Shown: piece by piece, positions 47,131 to 56,054 of the stretch | Layout of the letters: the number at the start of each line of letters is the position of its first letter | Numbering within the stretch: the first letter of the stretch is position 1 | Source of the DNA: Crocinitomicaceae bacterium | GTDB taxonomy: Bacteria > Bacteroidota > Bacteroidia > Flavobacteriales_D > Crocinitomicaceae | Length of the DNA stretch: 64,000 nucleotides | Direction: 5' to 3' | Assembly (NCBI GenBank): GCA_002709305.1 | Contig: PAQM01000027.1 | Coordinates: forward strand, 62,001 to 126,000 | The notes under the pieces: model-generated | Told to the model about the DNA's origin: nothing | Databases searched by the model: none | Seen by the model: only the letters and a program-made list of their open reading frames with translations | Position numbers and translations under genes: made by a program

Positions 47131-47441
47131 TTTTTAAACTCTTGTAAAACAGTTAACATTGTTCTAAATGCCGCAAAACTTCCATTGTATTTTTGAGAAT
47201 GTTCTTTTTGTAAGTCAAAAGAATATTCTTGTAAATATCTATCATAATCTTCTTGATTTTCACAGAGATATGTAATAGCAAAAGTTAGTCCACCCTCTTC
47301 CTCACCGTGAACACGTGCGATTCTTGCTTCAAGGAAACAACCTGTGTCCATAACATCAGGAATATGCTTGTTTTTCATCCAAGATAACCAATCCTCTTTG
47401 ATCGATTTATCAATACTAACGGTAACATTATATAATAACAT
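47127..47441 (-). CDS. DUF4286-family protein
   Basis: A 104-residue cytosolic protein beginning MLLYNVTVSIDKSIKEDWLSWM and containing KHIPDVMDTGCFLEARIARVHGEEEGGLTFAITY. This matches the DUF4286 family, a small ferredoxin-like-fold protein found next to rsmA in Bacteroidota. Function is unknown. The 4-bp overlap with rsmA and their shared strand suggest that it acts with or is regulated alongside the methyltransferase. Confidence 0.87.
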   Translation of the reverse strand: MLLYNVTVSIDKSIKEDWLSWMKNKHIPDVMDTGCFLEARIARVHGEEEGGLTFAITYLCENQEDYDRYLQEYSFDLQKEHSQKYNGSFAAFRTMLTVLQEFKK

Positions 47442-47560
47442 ATTTAGAAATTAATGTTTGGCAAAAAAGAATTTCTTTTTGCTATCTTACTCTTTTTACA
47501 AATTAAAGTTATGTTTTTTAGTCAAATTGTTATATTTTGGTTAAACGATACAGATTCATT

Positions 47561-49129
47561 GTGATTAATAAAATATTTACTTTTATATTCTTGTTTATAA
47601 CTCAAGCTTCATTTAGCCAAACATGGAGTGATGATATTGCTGAAATATTTTACGACAAATGTTCTAAGTGTCACCATAATGGTGGAGTCGCTCCTTTCCC
47701 CTTAATTACTTATGCCGAGACTAGTCCTTTAGCTACTGCTATATATGATGTAGTTAATAATAATGAAATGCCTCCTTGGCCTCCAAATAATGACTTTCAA
47801 AATTATTCTCATGACAGATCACTAACACCAAATGAGAAAACTAAAGTTTTAGATTGGTTAGTTTCTGGTCACCCAGAAGGTAACTCATCTAGTACACCTC
47901 CTCCTCCTGTATATAATAATGGTTCAATCTTAGGTGATGGGGATTTAGAGGTTCAAATTCCTACTTATATGAGTAAAGCTACCTCTAATGGAGATGACTA
48001 TGTTTGTTTTGCCTTACCATCAGGTTTAAGCCAAGATAGAATCATCAAAGCAATTGAAATCATTCCTGGAAACTATGAAATTGTTCACCATGTATTGGTA
48101 TATATTGACCCATCTAATTCGTCTGTAACAGATACTATCGGGGGTGATTGCGCAAGCCCTGCTTCTTCTGGTGCATCATTACTAGGCGGCTATACCCCAG
48201 GAAGCTCACCGTTAACATTACCTAGCTCTTCCAGCCTAAAACTAGGAATGACTATCCCTGCTAATTCTCAAATTGTCCTTGGTATGCACTATCCTGAAGG
48301 TAGTTACGGCGAGATGGATAGTACTAAAGTTATTTTTCATTTCTATCCCCCAGGAGAGACAGGAGTTAGAGAAGTCTATACGGAAAGACTTTTAGAAAAC
48401 TGGAACTTTTATTTACCCGCTAATCAATTCACAACTGTAAATGCTCAATATGGTCCAACTTCTCAAGATTATTCTCTTTTAAGTGTCTTCCCTCATATGC
48501 ATTTATTAGGCCAAACAATTCAAGTATATGGAATAAGTCCAAACAACGACACTTTAAAACTAATTGATATCCCTCACTGGGATTTTGAATGGCAAGACTT
48601 TTACTTTTATAAATACATTCAAAAAGCAGAAATAGGGTCAACATTCTACTGTGAAGGGACCTATGATAACACCTCAGGAAACCTACATAATCCTAATTCT
48701 CCTCCAATTACAGTATACCCGGGATTAAATACGTCCGACGAAATGATGGTGACTTTTATGCACGTTATGGACTATTATCCTGGAGATGAGACATACAATT
48801 TGGATAGCTTAATGAATCAGAGTATAAACAATATAGCTGAAGAAGATTTTAATCCTATAAAATTCAATGTTTATCCAAATCCATTTAGCGATTACTTAAA
48901 CTTATACTCTAATAAAATATCAATAGGCGATCAAGTTTCTATCTCTATCTTTGATAAAACAGGGAAACATATTAGAAAACTACTTTCAAACAAAATAGTT
49001 CAAGAAAATGAACTTCATATAATTTGGGACGGAAAGACCAATAAAGAAGAAATAGTAAGCTCTGGTCTTTATTTTATATCTATAAACATAAATGGATTAC
49101 TTTCACACCAGCGTTTAATAAAACGTTAA
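47561..49129 (+). CDS. secreted cytochrome c / copper type II monooxygenase-fold protein with T9SS tail
   Basis: A multi-domain exported redox protein. After the signal peptide (INKIFTFIFLFITQASFSQ) a cytochrome c-type motif CSKCH (about residue 34-38) with possible distal Met in NEMPPWPP follows. The middle resembles the peptidylglycine/dopamine monooxygenase fold: YEIVHHVLVYIDP (CuA His pair), VLGMHYP (third CuA His), VFPHMHLLGQ (CuB HxH) and TSDEMMVTFMHV (CuB Met). The last 85 residues are a T9SS type A tail (VYPNPFSDYLNLYSN, SSGLYFISINING). The track start 47537 is TTG; the GTG at 47561 gives a proper signal peptide. The substrate is unknown. Confidence 0.85.
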   Translation: MINKIFTFIFLFITQASFSQTWSDDIAEIFYDKCSKCHHNGGVAPFPLITYAETSPLATAIYDVVNNNEMPPWPPNNDFQNYSHDRSLTPNEKTKVLDWLVSGHPEGNSSSTPPPPVYNNGSILGDGDLEVQIPTYMSKATSNGDDYVCFALPSGLSQDRIIKAIEIIPGNYEIVHHVLVYIDPSNSSVTDTIGGDCASPASSGASLLGGYTPGSSPLTLPSSSSLKLGMTIPANSQIVLGMHYPEGSYGEMDSTKVIFHFYPPGETGVREVYTERLLENWNFYLPANQFTTVNAQYGPTSQDYSLLSVFPHMHLLGQTIQVYGISPNNDTLKLIDIPHWDFEWQDFYFYKYIQKAEIGSTFYCEGTYDNTSGNLHNPNSPPITVYPGLNTSDEMMVTFMHVMDYYPGDETYNLDSLMNQSINNIAEEDFNPIKFNVYPNPFSDYLNLYSNKISIGDQVSISIFDKTGKHIRKLLSNKIVQENELHIIWDGKTNKEEIVSSGLYFISININGLLSHQRLIKR

Positions 49130-50679
49130 TTAAAAGCCTTCATGGCTTCCTTTATATCCTCATTTTCTGTATTTATCACTTGATAAAAGCCCTGTTCTCC
49201 CCATATTTGACTTGCAATTTCGGCCTTCATTCTCTGAGCAATTAAATCCCTACTAGCCTGATTTTTTTTTATTTGTTTTTCAAGTTTGTAATTTAATTTT
49301 ATAAAGTTTAAAAACGTATTTAGGAGGGAACTAGTGACATTAAACTCTTCATTAAATTGTTGAGGAGATGACCACTTATTACGTTTATCTTTAACATAAT
49401 TAAAAACGAATGTTCTAAAAGCATTTAAACTCCTTAACTCTGAATAAAAGGAACTTACTCCCAAAGTCTCATATGGCACAAAAATATCGGGCATAATACC
49501 TCCTCCTCCATAAACTACTCTGCCTTTTGGTGTTATAAATTTTAAAGAATCAATAAATTGAGAGGAATCTATTAAATACATTTCTCCATTCTCATACCTG
49601 TTTATAATATCTTGATTATAGGAGTCATAGTCTCCTGAATAAGGCTTTTGGATACAACGACCTGTTGGAGTATAATAACGCGCAATAGTAAGCCTCAAAT
49701 TACTACCATCATTTAATTGCTTATCCTCTTGAACTAAACCTTTGCCAAAGGATCTCCTTCCTATAACAAGGCCGCGATCATTATCTTGAATTGCTCCTGC
49801 TAAAATTTCAGATGCAGAAGCGGTTTCCAAATTAATTAATAACACTAAGTCGACATCTATTAGAGGACTCTTTTCGGTAGCATAATAGGTTTGTAGTGGT
49901 GAGTTCTCTCCTTTTGTTTCAACAATAGGCTTACCTGCACTCAAAAATAAATCAGCAATTTCAGTAGCACCGGTTAGAACGCCTCCACCATTATCTCTAA
50001 GATCTAATATTAATTTTTTTAGTCCTTGTTGTTTTAATTTAGATGCTTGAATTGAAAATTCTAATGATGTAGAAACTGTAAACTGATTAATTTTTATATA
50101 ACCAACCTCCTTTGTTATCATATAAGAAGCAACAACTGATTCTATAGGTATGGAGCCCCGCTTGAATGTTTTCTTAATTTTTTCATTTTCTCTAACAAGA
50201 GTCAAACTTACCTCTGTACCTTCAATGCCCTTCAATAAATTCATCACTTTTTCATTTGTGATGTTTAACTCAAATTTTTTATTGTTTACTGATATAATTT
50301 TATCTCCGGCTTTTAAACCATTACGCATCGCAGGGCTGCCTGGTATTACATTAATAATACAAACAGTATCTCTAAAAAGAAAAAAACTAATTCCTATCCC
50401 TCCAAATCTGCCTTGAGTCATCTCATTCATTAACTTAACTGATCGTGCTGGTATATAATGACTATGAGGGTCTAATTTATGAAGCATATCATTAATTGTA
50501 ACTTCAAAAAGATTATTAGAATTTACAGTATCAACATAACTGTTTTCTATTAAATCGATTATTTCATTAAACTTATGATCATTTGATTCACACCCCAAAT
50601 CTGGATTAGATATCAATAAGATAACAATAGAACAATATAACAAAGGAATCAAATATGACGTAATCTTATTAATCTTCAT
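49126..50679 (-). CDS. S41-family C-terminal processing protease (CtpA-like)
   Basis: A periplasmic serine protease of 517 residues. The N-terminal hydrophobic segment (YLIPLLYCSIVILLISNP) anchors or exports it. A PDZ domain spans about 90-175 (GIGISFFLFRDTVCIINVIPGSPAMRNGLKAGDKIISVN). The S41 catalytic core follows, with LDLRDNGGGVLTGATEIADLFL, Ser290 in ETASASEILAGAIQDND and Lys313 in RRSFGKG. It probably degrades or trims envelope proteins. Its start overlaps the dCMP deaminase stop by 11 bp. Its stop overlaps that of the convergent haem-copper gene. Confidence 0.93.
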   Translation of the reverse strand: MKINKITSYLIPLLYCSIVILLISNPDLGCESNDHKFNEIIDLIENSYVDTVNSNNLFEVTINDMLHKLDPHSHYIPARSVKLMNEMTQGRFGGIGISFFLFRDTVCIINVIPGSPAMRNGLKAGDKIISVNNKKFELNITNEKVMNLLKGIEGTEVSLTLVRENEKIKKTFKRGSIPIESVVASYMITKEVGYIKINQFTVSTSLEFSIQASKLKQQGLKKLILDLRDNGGGVLTGATEIADLFLSAGKPIVETKGENSPLQTYYATEKSPLIDVDLVLLINLETASASEILAGAIQDNDRGLVIGRRSFGKGLVQEDKQLNDGSNLRLTIARYYTPTGRCIQKPYSGDYDSYNQDIINRYENGEMYLIDSSQFIDSLKFITPKGRVVYGGGGIMPDIFVPYETLGVSSFYSELRSLNAFRTFVFNYVKDKRNKWSSPQQFNEEFNVTSSLLNTFLNFIKLNYKLEKQIKKNQASRDLIAQRMKAEIASQIWGEQGFYQVINTENEDIKEAMKAFN

Positions 50680-51106
50680 CGAAAGGATTTTCTATTTGCT
50701 CAACTTCAATGCCTGCGTCTCTTAAAAAATTAATCCCACTAGTATCCTTATATGAATTAATAAATACAACTCGTTTTATACCAGATTGAACGACAAGTTT
50801 ACTGCACTCTTTACAGGGTGACAATGTTAAATATAATGTCGCATCTTGACAATTATGAGTAGACTTAGCAACTTTCAAAATCGCATTTGCCTCAGCATGC
50901 AAAACATACCAAAGTGTTTCACCTTCTGACGATTCACAAGAGTTATTAAAACCACTTGGAGTCCCATTGTATCCATCAGAAATTATCATACCATCTTTGA
51001 CAATTATAGCTCCAACTTTTTTTCGTGTGCAATGAGATAATTCAGACCACGTCTTAGCCATCCTTAAGTATGCCTTATCATACCTTAGTTGTTTTAAATC
51101 TCTCAT
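50669..51106 (-). CDS. dCMP/cytidine deaminase-family protein
   Basis: A zinc-dependent deaminase most like deoxycytidylate deaminase, which makes dUMP for thymidylate synthesis. The 145-residue protein has the catalytic HAEANAIL (His70, Glu72) and PCKEC (Cys98, Cys101) motifs plus YNGTPSGFNN, typical of dCMP deaminases (ComEB type). The track start at 51127 is a TTG; ATG 51106 (MRDLKQLRYDKAYLRMAK) is the standard start. It lies between a response regulator (72 bp) and the S41 protease (overlapping). Confidence 0.93.
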   Translation of the reverse strand: MRDLKQLRYDKAYLRMAKTWSELSHCTRKKVGAIIVKDGMIISDGYNGTPSGFNNSCESSEGETLWYVLHAEANAILKVAKSTHNCQDATLYLTLSPCKECSKLVVQSGIKRVVFINSYKDTSGINFLRDAGIEVEQIENPFDED

Positions 51107-51177
51107 TTTTTTATAATTATACCTCAAAAATAAAAAACTCTATTCTCTATAAAAAACTTAACTAAAAGAATTAAAGA

Positions 51178-51861
51178 TTACATAGTAAACTTATATCCTA
51201 CTCCTCTAATAGAATGAAAATATTTTGGGTTTTTTTGATCTTCCTCAAAAATTTTACGGAACTTCAATATGAAATTATCTATAGTTCTAGTTGTTGGGAA
51301 ATGATTCTTTCCCCAAACATTATCTAATATTTCTGCTCTAGGAATAACTTGCCCTTCCTTTTTAATAAACAGCTGAATTAACGCAACTTCCTTCTTTGAC
51401 AAACTATATTTTTCTTTTGTTGATTTTTTAACAACTTCAAAAGTTTTAAAATCAACAATTAAATCACCAATGTTAATCTCATTGGATTTATGTTTCTCGC
51501 TTTTTTTGGTTATTAAAACTGATACACGTAGCAACAACTCTTCTAGATCAAATGGTTTAGATATATAATCATTTGCTCCAAATTTCAAACCCTTTATACG
51601 ATCTGAAGTTGTTCCTTTTGCAGACAAAAACAATATGGGCACATTTGATTTTTGGCGTATCTTTTCACACAGATCAAAGCCACTGCAACCAGGTAACATA
51701 ACATCTAAAATAATTAAATCAAAAAAGATAGGTTTTAGAAAGCACTCTTTAGCACTTTCTCCTGTGTTAAAAACAGTAACCTCATAACCCTCAAGTTGAA
51801 GGTTTAATCGAATAATTTCAGATAAACTTGACTCATCTTCTACAAGGCAAATTTTATACAT
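51178..51861 (-). CDS. OmpR/PhoB-family response regulator
   Basis: A two-component DNA-binding regulator of 227 residues. The receiver domain has the acidic pair EDE (8-10), phospho-acceptor Asp53 in LIILDVMLPGCSGFDLCEKI, and LFLSAKG with the conserved Lys. The winged-helix domain starts near 130 (NIGDLIVDFKTFEV) and ends with TRTIDNFILKFRKIFEE and IRGVGYKF. No histidine kinase gene is adjacent, so it is an orphan within this window; targets are unknown. Confidence 0.94.
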   Translation of the reverse strand: MYKICLVEDESSLSEIIRLNLQLEGYEVTVFNTGESAKECFLKPIFFDLIILDVMLPGCSGFDLCEKIRQKSNVPILFLSAKGTTSDRIKGLKFGANDYISKPFDLEELLLRVSVLITKKSEKHKSNEINIGDLIVDFKTFEVVKKSTKEKYSLSKKEVALIQLFIKKEGQVIPRAEILDNVWGKNHFPTTRTIDNFILKFRKIFEEDQKNPKYFHSIRGVGYKFTM

Positions 51862-51938
51862 TTTTTATGTTTTTAGAATAAAAATACGTATTCAAAAAGC
51901 TTTTTTAATTAAATAAAAGATAAAATAAACATTTAGTT

Positions 51939-51980
51939 GATAAATAAATTACTTTTTGTAGATAAATAAATTTCTTTTTT
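51939..51980 (+). repeat. direct repeat upstream of purH
   Basis: GATAAATAAATTACTTTTTGTA (51939-51960) is followed directly by GATAAATAAATTTCTTTTTT (51961-51980), two head-to-tail copies differing at few positions. They lie 57-98 bp before the purH ATG and could be a regulator site or a duplicated promoter element. Confidence 0.6.
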
Positions 51981-52036
51981 TAAAAAATCAAGTAGCTTTA
52001 CTCTTCATTTATTTTTGAACAAAAAAACAACCGCAA

Positions 52037-53563
52037 ATGAGTGAGAAAAAAATAAAATCAGCCCTAATATCAGTATTTGATAAGACTGGTCTAGAGCCCA
52101 TTATAAAAGAACTAAATAAAAATAATGTTACTATTTATTCAACAGGTGGTACACAAAAGTTTATAGAAGAATTAAAAGTCCCTGTTCTTCGAGTTGAAGA
52201 CCTAACATCTTATCCTTCTATATTAGGTGGACGAGTAAAAACATTACACCCCAAAATTTTTGGTGGCATTCTAAATAGAAGAGGATTAGATAATGACAAA
52301 AAAGATTTGCAAAAATTTGACATCCCTCAATTAGACTTAATTATTGTGGATTTATATCCTTTTAAACAAACTGTTGCTTCTGGAGAAAGCCACGACGCGA
52401 TTATAGAGAAGATAGATATTGGGGGCATTTCATTAATTAGAGCAGCAGCAAAAAACTACAAAGATGTATTTGTTGTATCTTCAAAAAAACAATACTCACA
52501 TTTCTTAGAGATGATTTCCTCTAATAATTGTATCACGAATATTGATGAAAGGAAAATTTATTCAAGAGATGCTTTTGAAATATCATCAGAATATGACACC
52601 CATATCTTCAATTATTTAAATCAAGGGGAAAAAGAGGTTTTCAAACATAGCATTGTCGAAAATCAAAATTTACGCTATGGAGAAAACCCACATCAAAAAG
52701 GCGTTTTCTTTGGTAAACTAGATACACTATTTGATAAATTAAATGGGAAAGAAATATCATATAATAATTTATTAGATATTGATTCTGCTGTTAACTTAAT
52801 GGAAGAATTTAAGTCTGAAGACCCAACATTTGCAATATTAAAACATAATAATGCGTGTGGTTTAGCTACTCGAAAAACATTAGCTCAAGCATACGAAGAT
52901 GCACTTGCTGCGGATCCAGTTAGCGCTTTTGGTGGTATTCTAATTAGCAACTGTACAATCGATTTTAAAACTGCCAATGAGATTAACTCTCTTTTTTGTG
53001 AAGTCGTTATTGCACCTCAGTACGAATCGGAAGCACTAAAAATCCTAAAGAGTAAAAAGAATCGGATTATATTAATCCAAAAGAATCTAAAATTGCCAAA
53101 AAAACAATTTAGAACTGTTTTAAATGGTGTTCTCGAACAAGATAAAGACTTAATTACAGAGACTGAATCAAACTTAAATATGATTACTAATTTAAAGCCA
53201 AATCAAAGAGAAATTACAGATTTAATCTTTGCAAATAAATTAGTGAAGCACACTAAATCAAATACTATTATTCTTGCAAAAAACAGACAACTTCTAGCTA
53301 GCGGCACTGGCCAAACTTCACGTGTTGACGCCCTCCGTCAGGCAATAAATAAAGCAAAGTCATTCAATTTCGATTTAAATGGATCTGTAATGGCTTCTGA
53401 TGCTTTCTTTCCTTTCCCTGATTGTGTTGAAATCGCAGGAGAAGAAGGAATAAGTAGTGTCATTCAACCAGGGGGTTCAATAAAAGACAATTTATCGATT
53501 AATTATTGTAATGAAAATAAGATTTCAATGGTATTTACCGGTAATCGTCACTTTAAGCATTAA
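52037..53563 (+). CDS. purH: bifunctional AICAR formyltransferase / IMP cyclohydrolase
   Basis: PurH performs the last two steps of de novo IMP synthesis. The 508-residue protein starts with the cyclohydrolase (MGS-like) domain: ALISVFDKTGLEPI, YSTGGTQKFI, GGRVKTLHPKIFGG. The AICAR transformylase part contains LRYGENPHQKGVFF, FAILKHNNACGLAT, DPVSAFGGI and the C-terminal GTGQTSRVDALRQAI and MASDAFFPFPD. Other purine genes are absent. It has a 175-bp upstream gap with a direct repeat, and a long AT-rich stem-loop behind it, so it is probably transcribed separately from mreB. Confidence 0.97.
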   Translation: MSEKKIKSALISVFDKTGLEPIIKELNKNNVTIYSTGGTQKFIEELKVPVLRVEDLTSYPSILGGRVKTLHPKIFGGILNRRGLDNDKKDLQKFDIPQLDLIIVDLYPFKQTVASGESHDAIIEKIDIGGISLIRAAAKNYKDVFVVSSKKQYSHFLEMISSNNCITNIDERKIYSRDAFEISSEYDTHIFNYLNQGEKEVFKHSIVENQNLRYGENPHQKGVFFGKLDTLFDKLNGKEISYNNLLDIDSAVNLMEEFKSEDPTFAILKHNNACGLATRKTLAQAYEDALAADPVSAFGGILISNCTIDFKTANEINSLFCEVVIAPQYESEALKILKSKKNRIILIQKNLKLPKKQFRTVLNGVLEQDKDLITETESNLNMITNLKPNQREITDLIFANKLVKHTKSNTIILAKNRQLLASGTGQTSRVDALRQAINKAKSFNFDLNGSVMASDAFFPFPDCVEIAGEEGISSVIQPGGSIKDNLSINYCNENKISMVFTGNRHFKH

Positions 53564-53596
53564 AATACTTTTTTTTAGTTAAAAAAATAGTATTTT
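53562..53596 (+). terminator. AT-only long stem-loop after purH (possible terminator)
   Basis: AAAATACTTTTTTTT and AAAAAAATAGTATTTT can pair over about 15 bp with one bulge around a 5-nt loop, starting within the purH stop codon. The stem has only two G-C pairs and no separate T tail, so termination efficiency is uncertain; it may instead be a transcript-end stabiliser. Confidence 0.4.
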
Positions 53597-53632
53597 CACT
53601 AGAAATAGAAATTTACTTATCAGGCAAAAAAA

Positions 53633-54658
53633 ATGGGACTATTTAGCTTTTTAACTCAAGAAATTGCAATAGATTTAGGAACTGCGAACACTCTAATAAT
53701 AATGAATGACAAGGTCGTTGTAGACGAACCTTCTATTGTGGCAAAAGACATTAAATCAGATAAAGTAGTAGAAGTTGGTAAACGTGCACAACAAATGCAT
53801 GGAAAAACACATGAGCTTATTAAAACTGTTAGGCCATTAAGAGACGGTGTGATCGCAGATTTTCAAGCGGCTGAAAAGATGATCCGTGAAATGATTAAAA
53901 TGATTGGACTAAAGAAAAGCTTATTTAATCCTTCATTAAGAATGGTCATCTGTATTCCATCTGGGATAACAGAGGTAGAGAAACGTGCAGTTAAAGATTC
54001 GGCAGAACATGCTGGAGCTAAAGAAGTCTATTTAATTCATGAACCTATGGCAGCAGCAATTGGAATTGGTATTGATGTTGTTGAGCCTATGGGTAATATG
54101 ATTATTGATATTGGTGGAGGGACTTCAGAAATTGCTGTAATTGCATTAGGAGGAATTGTAACTGATAAGTCCATCCGTGTTGCTGGTGATGATTTTACAA
54201 AAGATATTGAAGAATATATGCGTCGACAACATAACATATTAGTTGGTGAACGAACTGCAGAGTCAATCAAAATAAATGTAGGTGCTGCATTACCAGAATT
54301 AGAAAACCCTCCTGAAGATTTTGCTGTTCAAGGAAGAGACTTGATGACAGGAATACCTAAAGAGATTGTAATTTCTTACTCAGAAGTTGCTCACGCTTTA
54401 GATAAAACTATATCAAAAATAGAAGAAGCAATATTAAGTGCATTAAATGATACACCGCCTGAACTTTCTGCTGACATATTTAAAACTGGAATTTATTTAG
54501 CAGGCGGGGGGTCAATGTTAAGAGGTCTTGATAAAAGAATTCAAATAAAGACAAAGCTTCCTGTCCATATTGCTGAAGATCCCCTAAGAGCAGTTGCAAG
54601 AGGGACTAGTATAGCATTAAAAAATATTAATAAATTTCAATTCTTAATACGGGACTAA
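53633..54658 (+). CDS. mreB: rod-shape-determining actin homologue MreB
   Basis: MreB polymerises beneath the inner membrane and positions the elongasome. The 341-residue protein shows the actin-fold phosphate and nucleotide motifs EIAIDLGTANTLI, VCIPSGITEVEKRAV, HEPMAAAIGIGIDV, IIDIGGGTSEIAVIALGG and GIYLAGGGSMLRGLDKRI. The N-terminus MGLFSFLTQEIAIDLGTAN is typical. It begins the mre/rod cluster, with 44 bp to mreC. Confidence 0.98.
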   Translation: MGLFSFLTQEIAIDLGTANTLIIMNDKVVVDEPSIVAKDIKSDKVVEVGKRAQQMHGKTHELIKTVRPLRDGVIADFQAAEKMIREMIKMIGLKKSLFNPSLRMVICIPSGITEVEKRAVKDSAEHAGAKEVYLIHEPMAAAIGIGIDVVEPMGNMIIDIGGGTSEIAVIALGGIVTDKSIRVAGDDFTKDIEEYMRRQHNILVGERTAESIKINVGAALPELENPPEDFAVQGRDLMTGIPKEIVISYSEVAHALDKTISKIEEAILSALNDTPPELSADIFKTGIYLAGGGSMLRGLDKRIQIKTKLPVHIAEDPLRAVARGTSIALKNINKFQFLIRD

Positions 54659-54702
54659 TATAATGTAATACTCTTATTAATAGAAATACTGAAAATTGAA
54701 AT

Positions 54703-55542
54703 ATGCGTAATTTTATTGCATTTATTAAACGTTTTCGAGTTTTTTTATTCTTTGCATTATTGCAAGGGATAACATTCTCTATCTATTTTTCCTATCTCCA
54801 GTTCCCAAAATACCAATACCTCACTTCAGCATCTCTTTTTTCTGGTAATATTTTAAAGCTAAGAAATAATTTAACAAAGCATTTCTACTTAAACTATAAT
54901 AATTCTATTTTACAAAAAGAAAACATTGCTCTAATGGATAGTATTCCGTCTAGCTTCATTAAACTAGATAATGGTCTTGTTAAAATCAATGACACCATTT
55001 TTAATTATCAATACGAATACACTCCTGCAATAATTATTAACTCCACACATAATAAACGAAATAATTATTTCACTCTAAATGTTGGTTCAAAACAAAACAT
55101 AGAGCCCGGTATGGGTGTCTTTTCAAGCAATGGTGTAGTTGGAGTGATCCATAACTGTAGTGAACACTTCTCTGTAGTTAAATCTTGTCTTACGAAAGAT
55201 ATAAATATTGATGTTATGATTGAAGAGACTGGAGATTTTGGTTTGCTAAAATGGGATGGGGAAGACTCTAAATATGGCACATTGTGGGGCATTTCTAATG
55301 ATAGTAAAGTTAAAAAAGGGTCAAAAATTATTACACGCGGAGGAGGAAAAATATTCCCTCGAGGAATAATTGTAGGCAGAGTATCTAAAACACAATTAGT
55401 TGAAGGAAAACCTCTTTGGGATATTAGTGTAAAATTTTCTGAAAATTATAAATCTCTTCAAAGGGTTTATATTATAAAAAATCTTCTGAAAAAAGAGCAA
55501 GAAAAATTAGAAAGTGATACCCCTGTAAATAACCCTAAATGA
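54703..55542 (+). CDS. mreC: rod-shape-determining protein MreC
   Basis: MreC is a membrane-anchored periplasmic scaffold of the elongasome that regulates PBP2. The 279-residue protein has one N-terminal membrane segment (VFLFFALLQGITFSIYFSY), a coiled/linker region and the beta-domain (PAIIINSTHNKRNNYFTLNVGSKQNIEPGMGVFSSNGVVGVI, KKGSKIITRGGGKIFPRGIIVGRV). Order and 4-bp overlap with mreD support the call. Confidence 0.95.
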   Translation: MRNFIAFIKRFRVFLFFALLQGITFSIYFSYLQFPKYQYLTSASLFSGNILKLRNNLTKHFYLNYNNSILQKENIALMDSIPSSFIKLDNGLVKINDTIFNYQYEYTPAIIINSTHNKRNNYFTLNVGSKQNIEPGMGVFSSNGVVGVIHNCSEHFSVVKSCLTKDINIDVMIEETGDFGLLKWDGEDSKYGTLWGISNDSKVKKGSKIITRGGGKIFPRGIIVGRVSKTQLVEGKPLWDISVKFSENYKSLQRVYIIKNLLKKEQEKLESDTPVNNPK

Positions 55543-56054
55543 ACTTATTAATTATACATAGCATTCGTTTTTTCGCCATTTTAATTATCCAAGCACTAAT
55601 TTTAAATCAAATCGAAATCGGCAGTGGAATACAGCTAATGGTATATCCTCTTTTTATTTTTCTTCTGCCTGTTGAATTAAGTATTATTTATTTGCTTTCA
55701 ATATCCTTTATTCTAGGGCTTTCGATAGATTCTATTTGCAATACATATGGAATTCATACATCAGCACTTTTATCTTTTGCATACTTAAGGCCAATAATAT
55801 TTAAACTTTTCATCCCTAGAGATGGTTATGACCCTATAGTGGAAACAAACATTTTTACATTAGGATTTAGATGGTTCATTAAATGTTTTGGCACCCTTCT
55901 TTTTATACATCATCTATGGTTCTTCTTGGTTGAAATATTCAAAATAAATGAACTTTTTTTTGTTCTCCAAAAGGTTTTTCTCAGTATTCCAATATCCTTT
56001 CTTCTTTGTATCTTATTACAATTTCTTTTTATAAAAAAATCAAATGAAATTTGA
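55539..56054 (+). CDS. mreD: rod-shape-determining protein MreD
   Basis: MreD is the integral membrane partner of MreC. The 171-residue protein is largely hydrophobic with about five spans (FFAILIIQALILNQIEIG; QLMVYPLFIFLLPVELSIIYLLSISFILGL; FGTLLFIHHLWFFLVEIF-like; SIPISFLLCILLQFLFI). Sequence is poorly conserved, but its place between mreC (4-bp overlap) and the PBP2 gene (11-bp overlap) is decisive. Confidence 0.92.
   Translation: MNLLIIHSIRFFAILIIQALILNQIEIGSGIQLMVYPLFIFLLPVELSIIYLLSISFILGLSIDSICNTYGIHTSALLSFAYLRPIIFKLFIPRDGYDPIVETNIFTLGFRWFIKCFGTLLFIHHLWFFLVEIFKINELFFVLQKVFLSIPISFLLCILLQFLFIKKSNEI

Noticed and set aside
47461-47482. GCAAAAAAGAATTTCTTTTTGC as a terminator or operator
   Set aside because: The inverted repeat has a bulge and almost only A-T pairs, and it lies between divergent genes where a terminator would have no purpose; chance in AT-rich DNA is enough.
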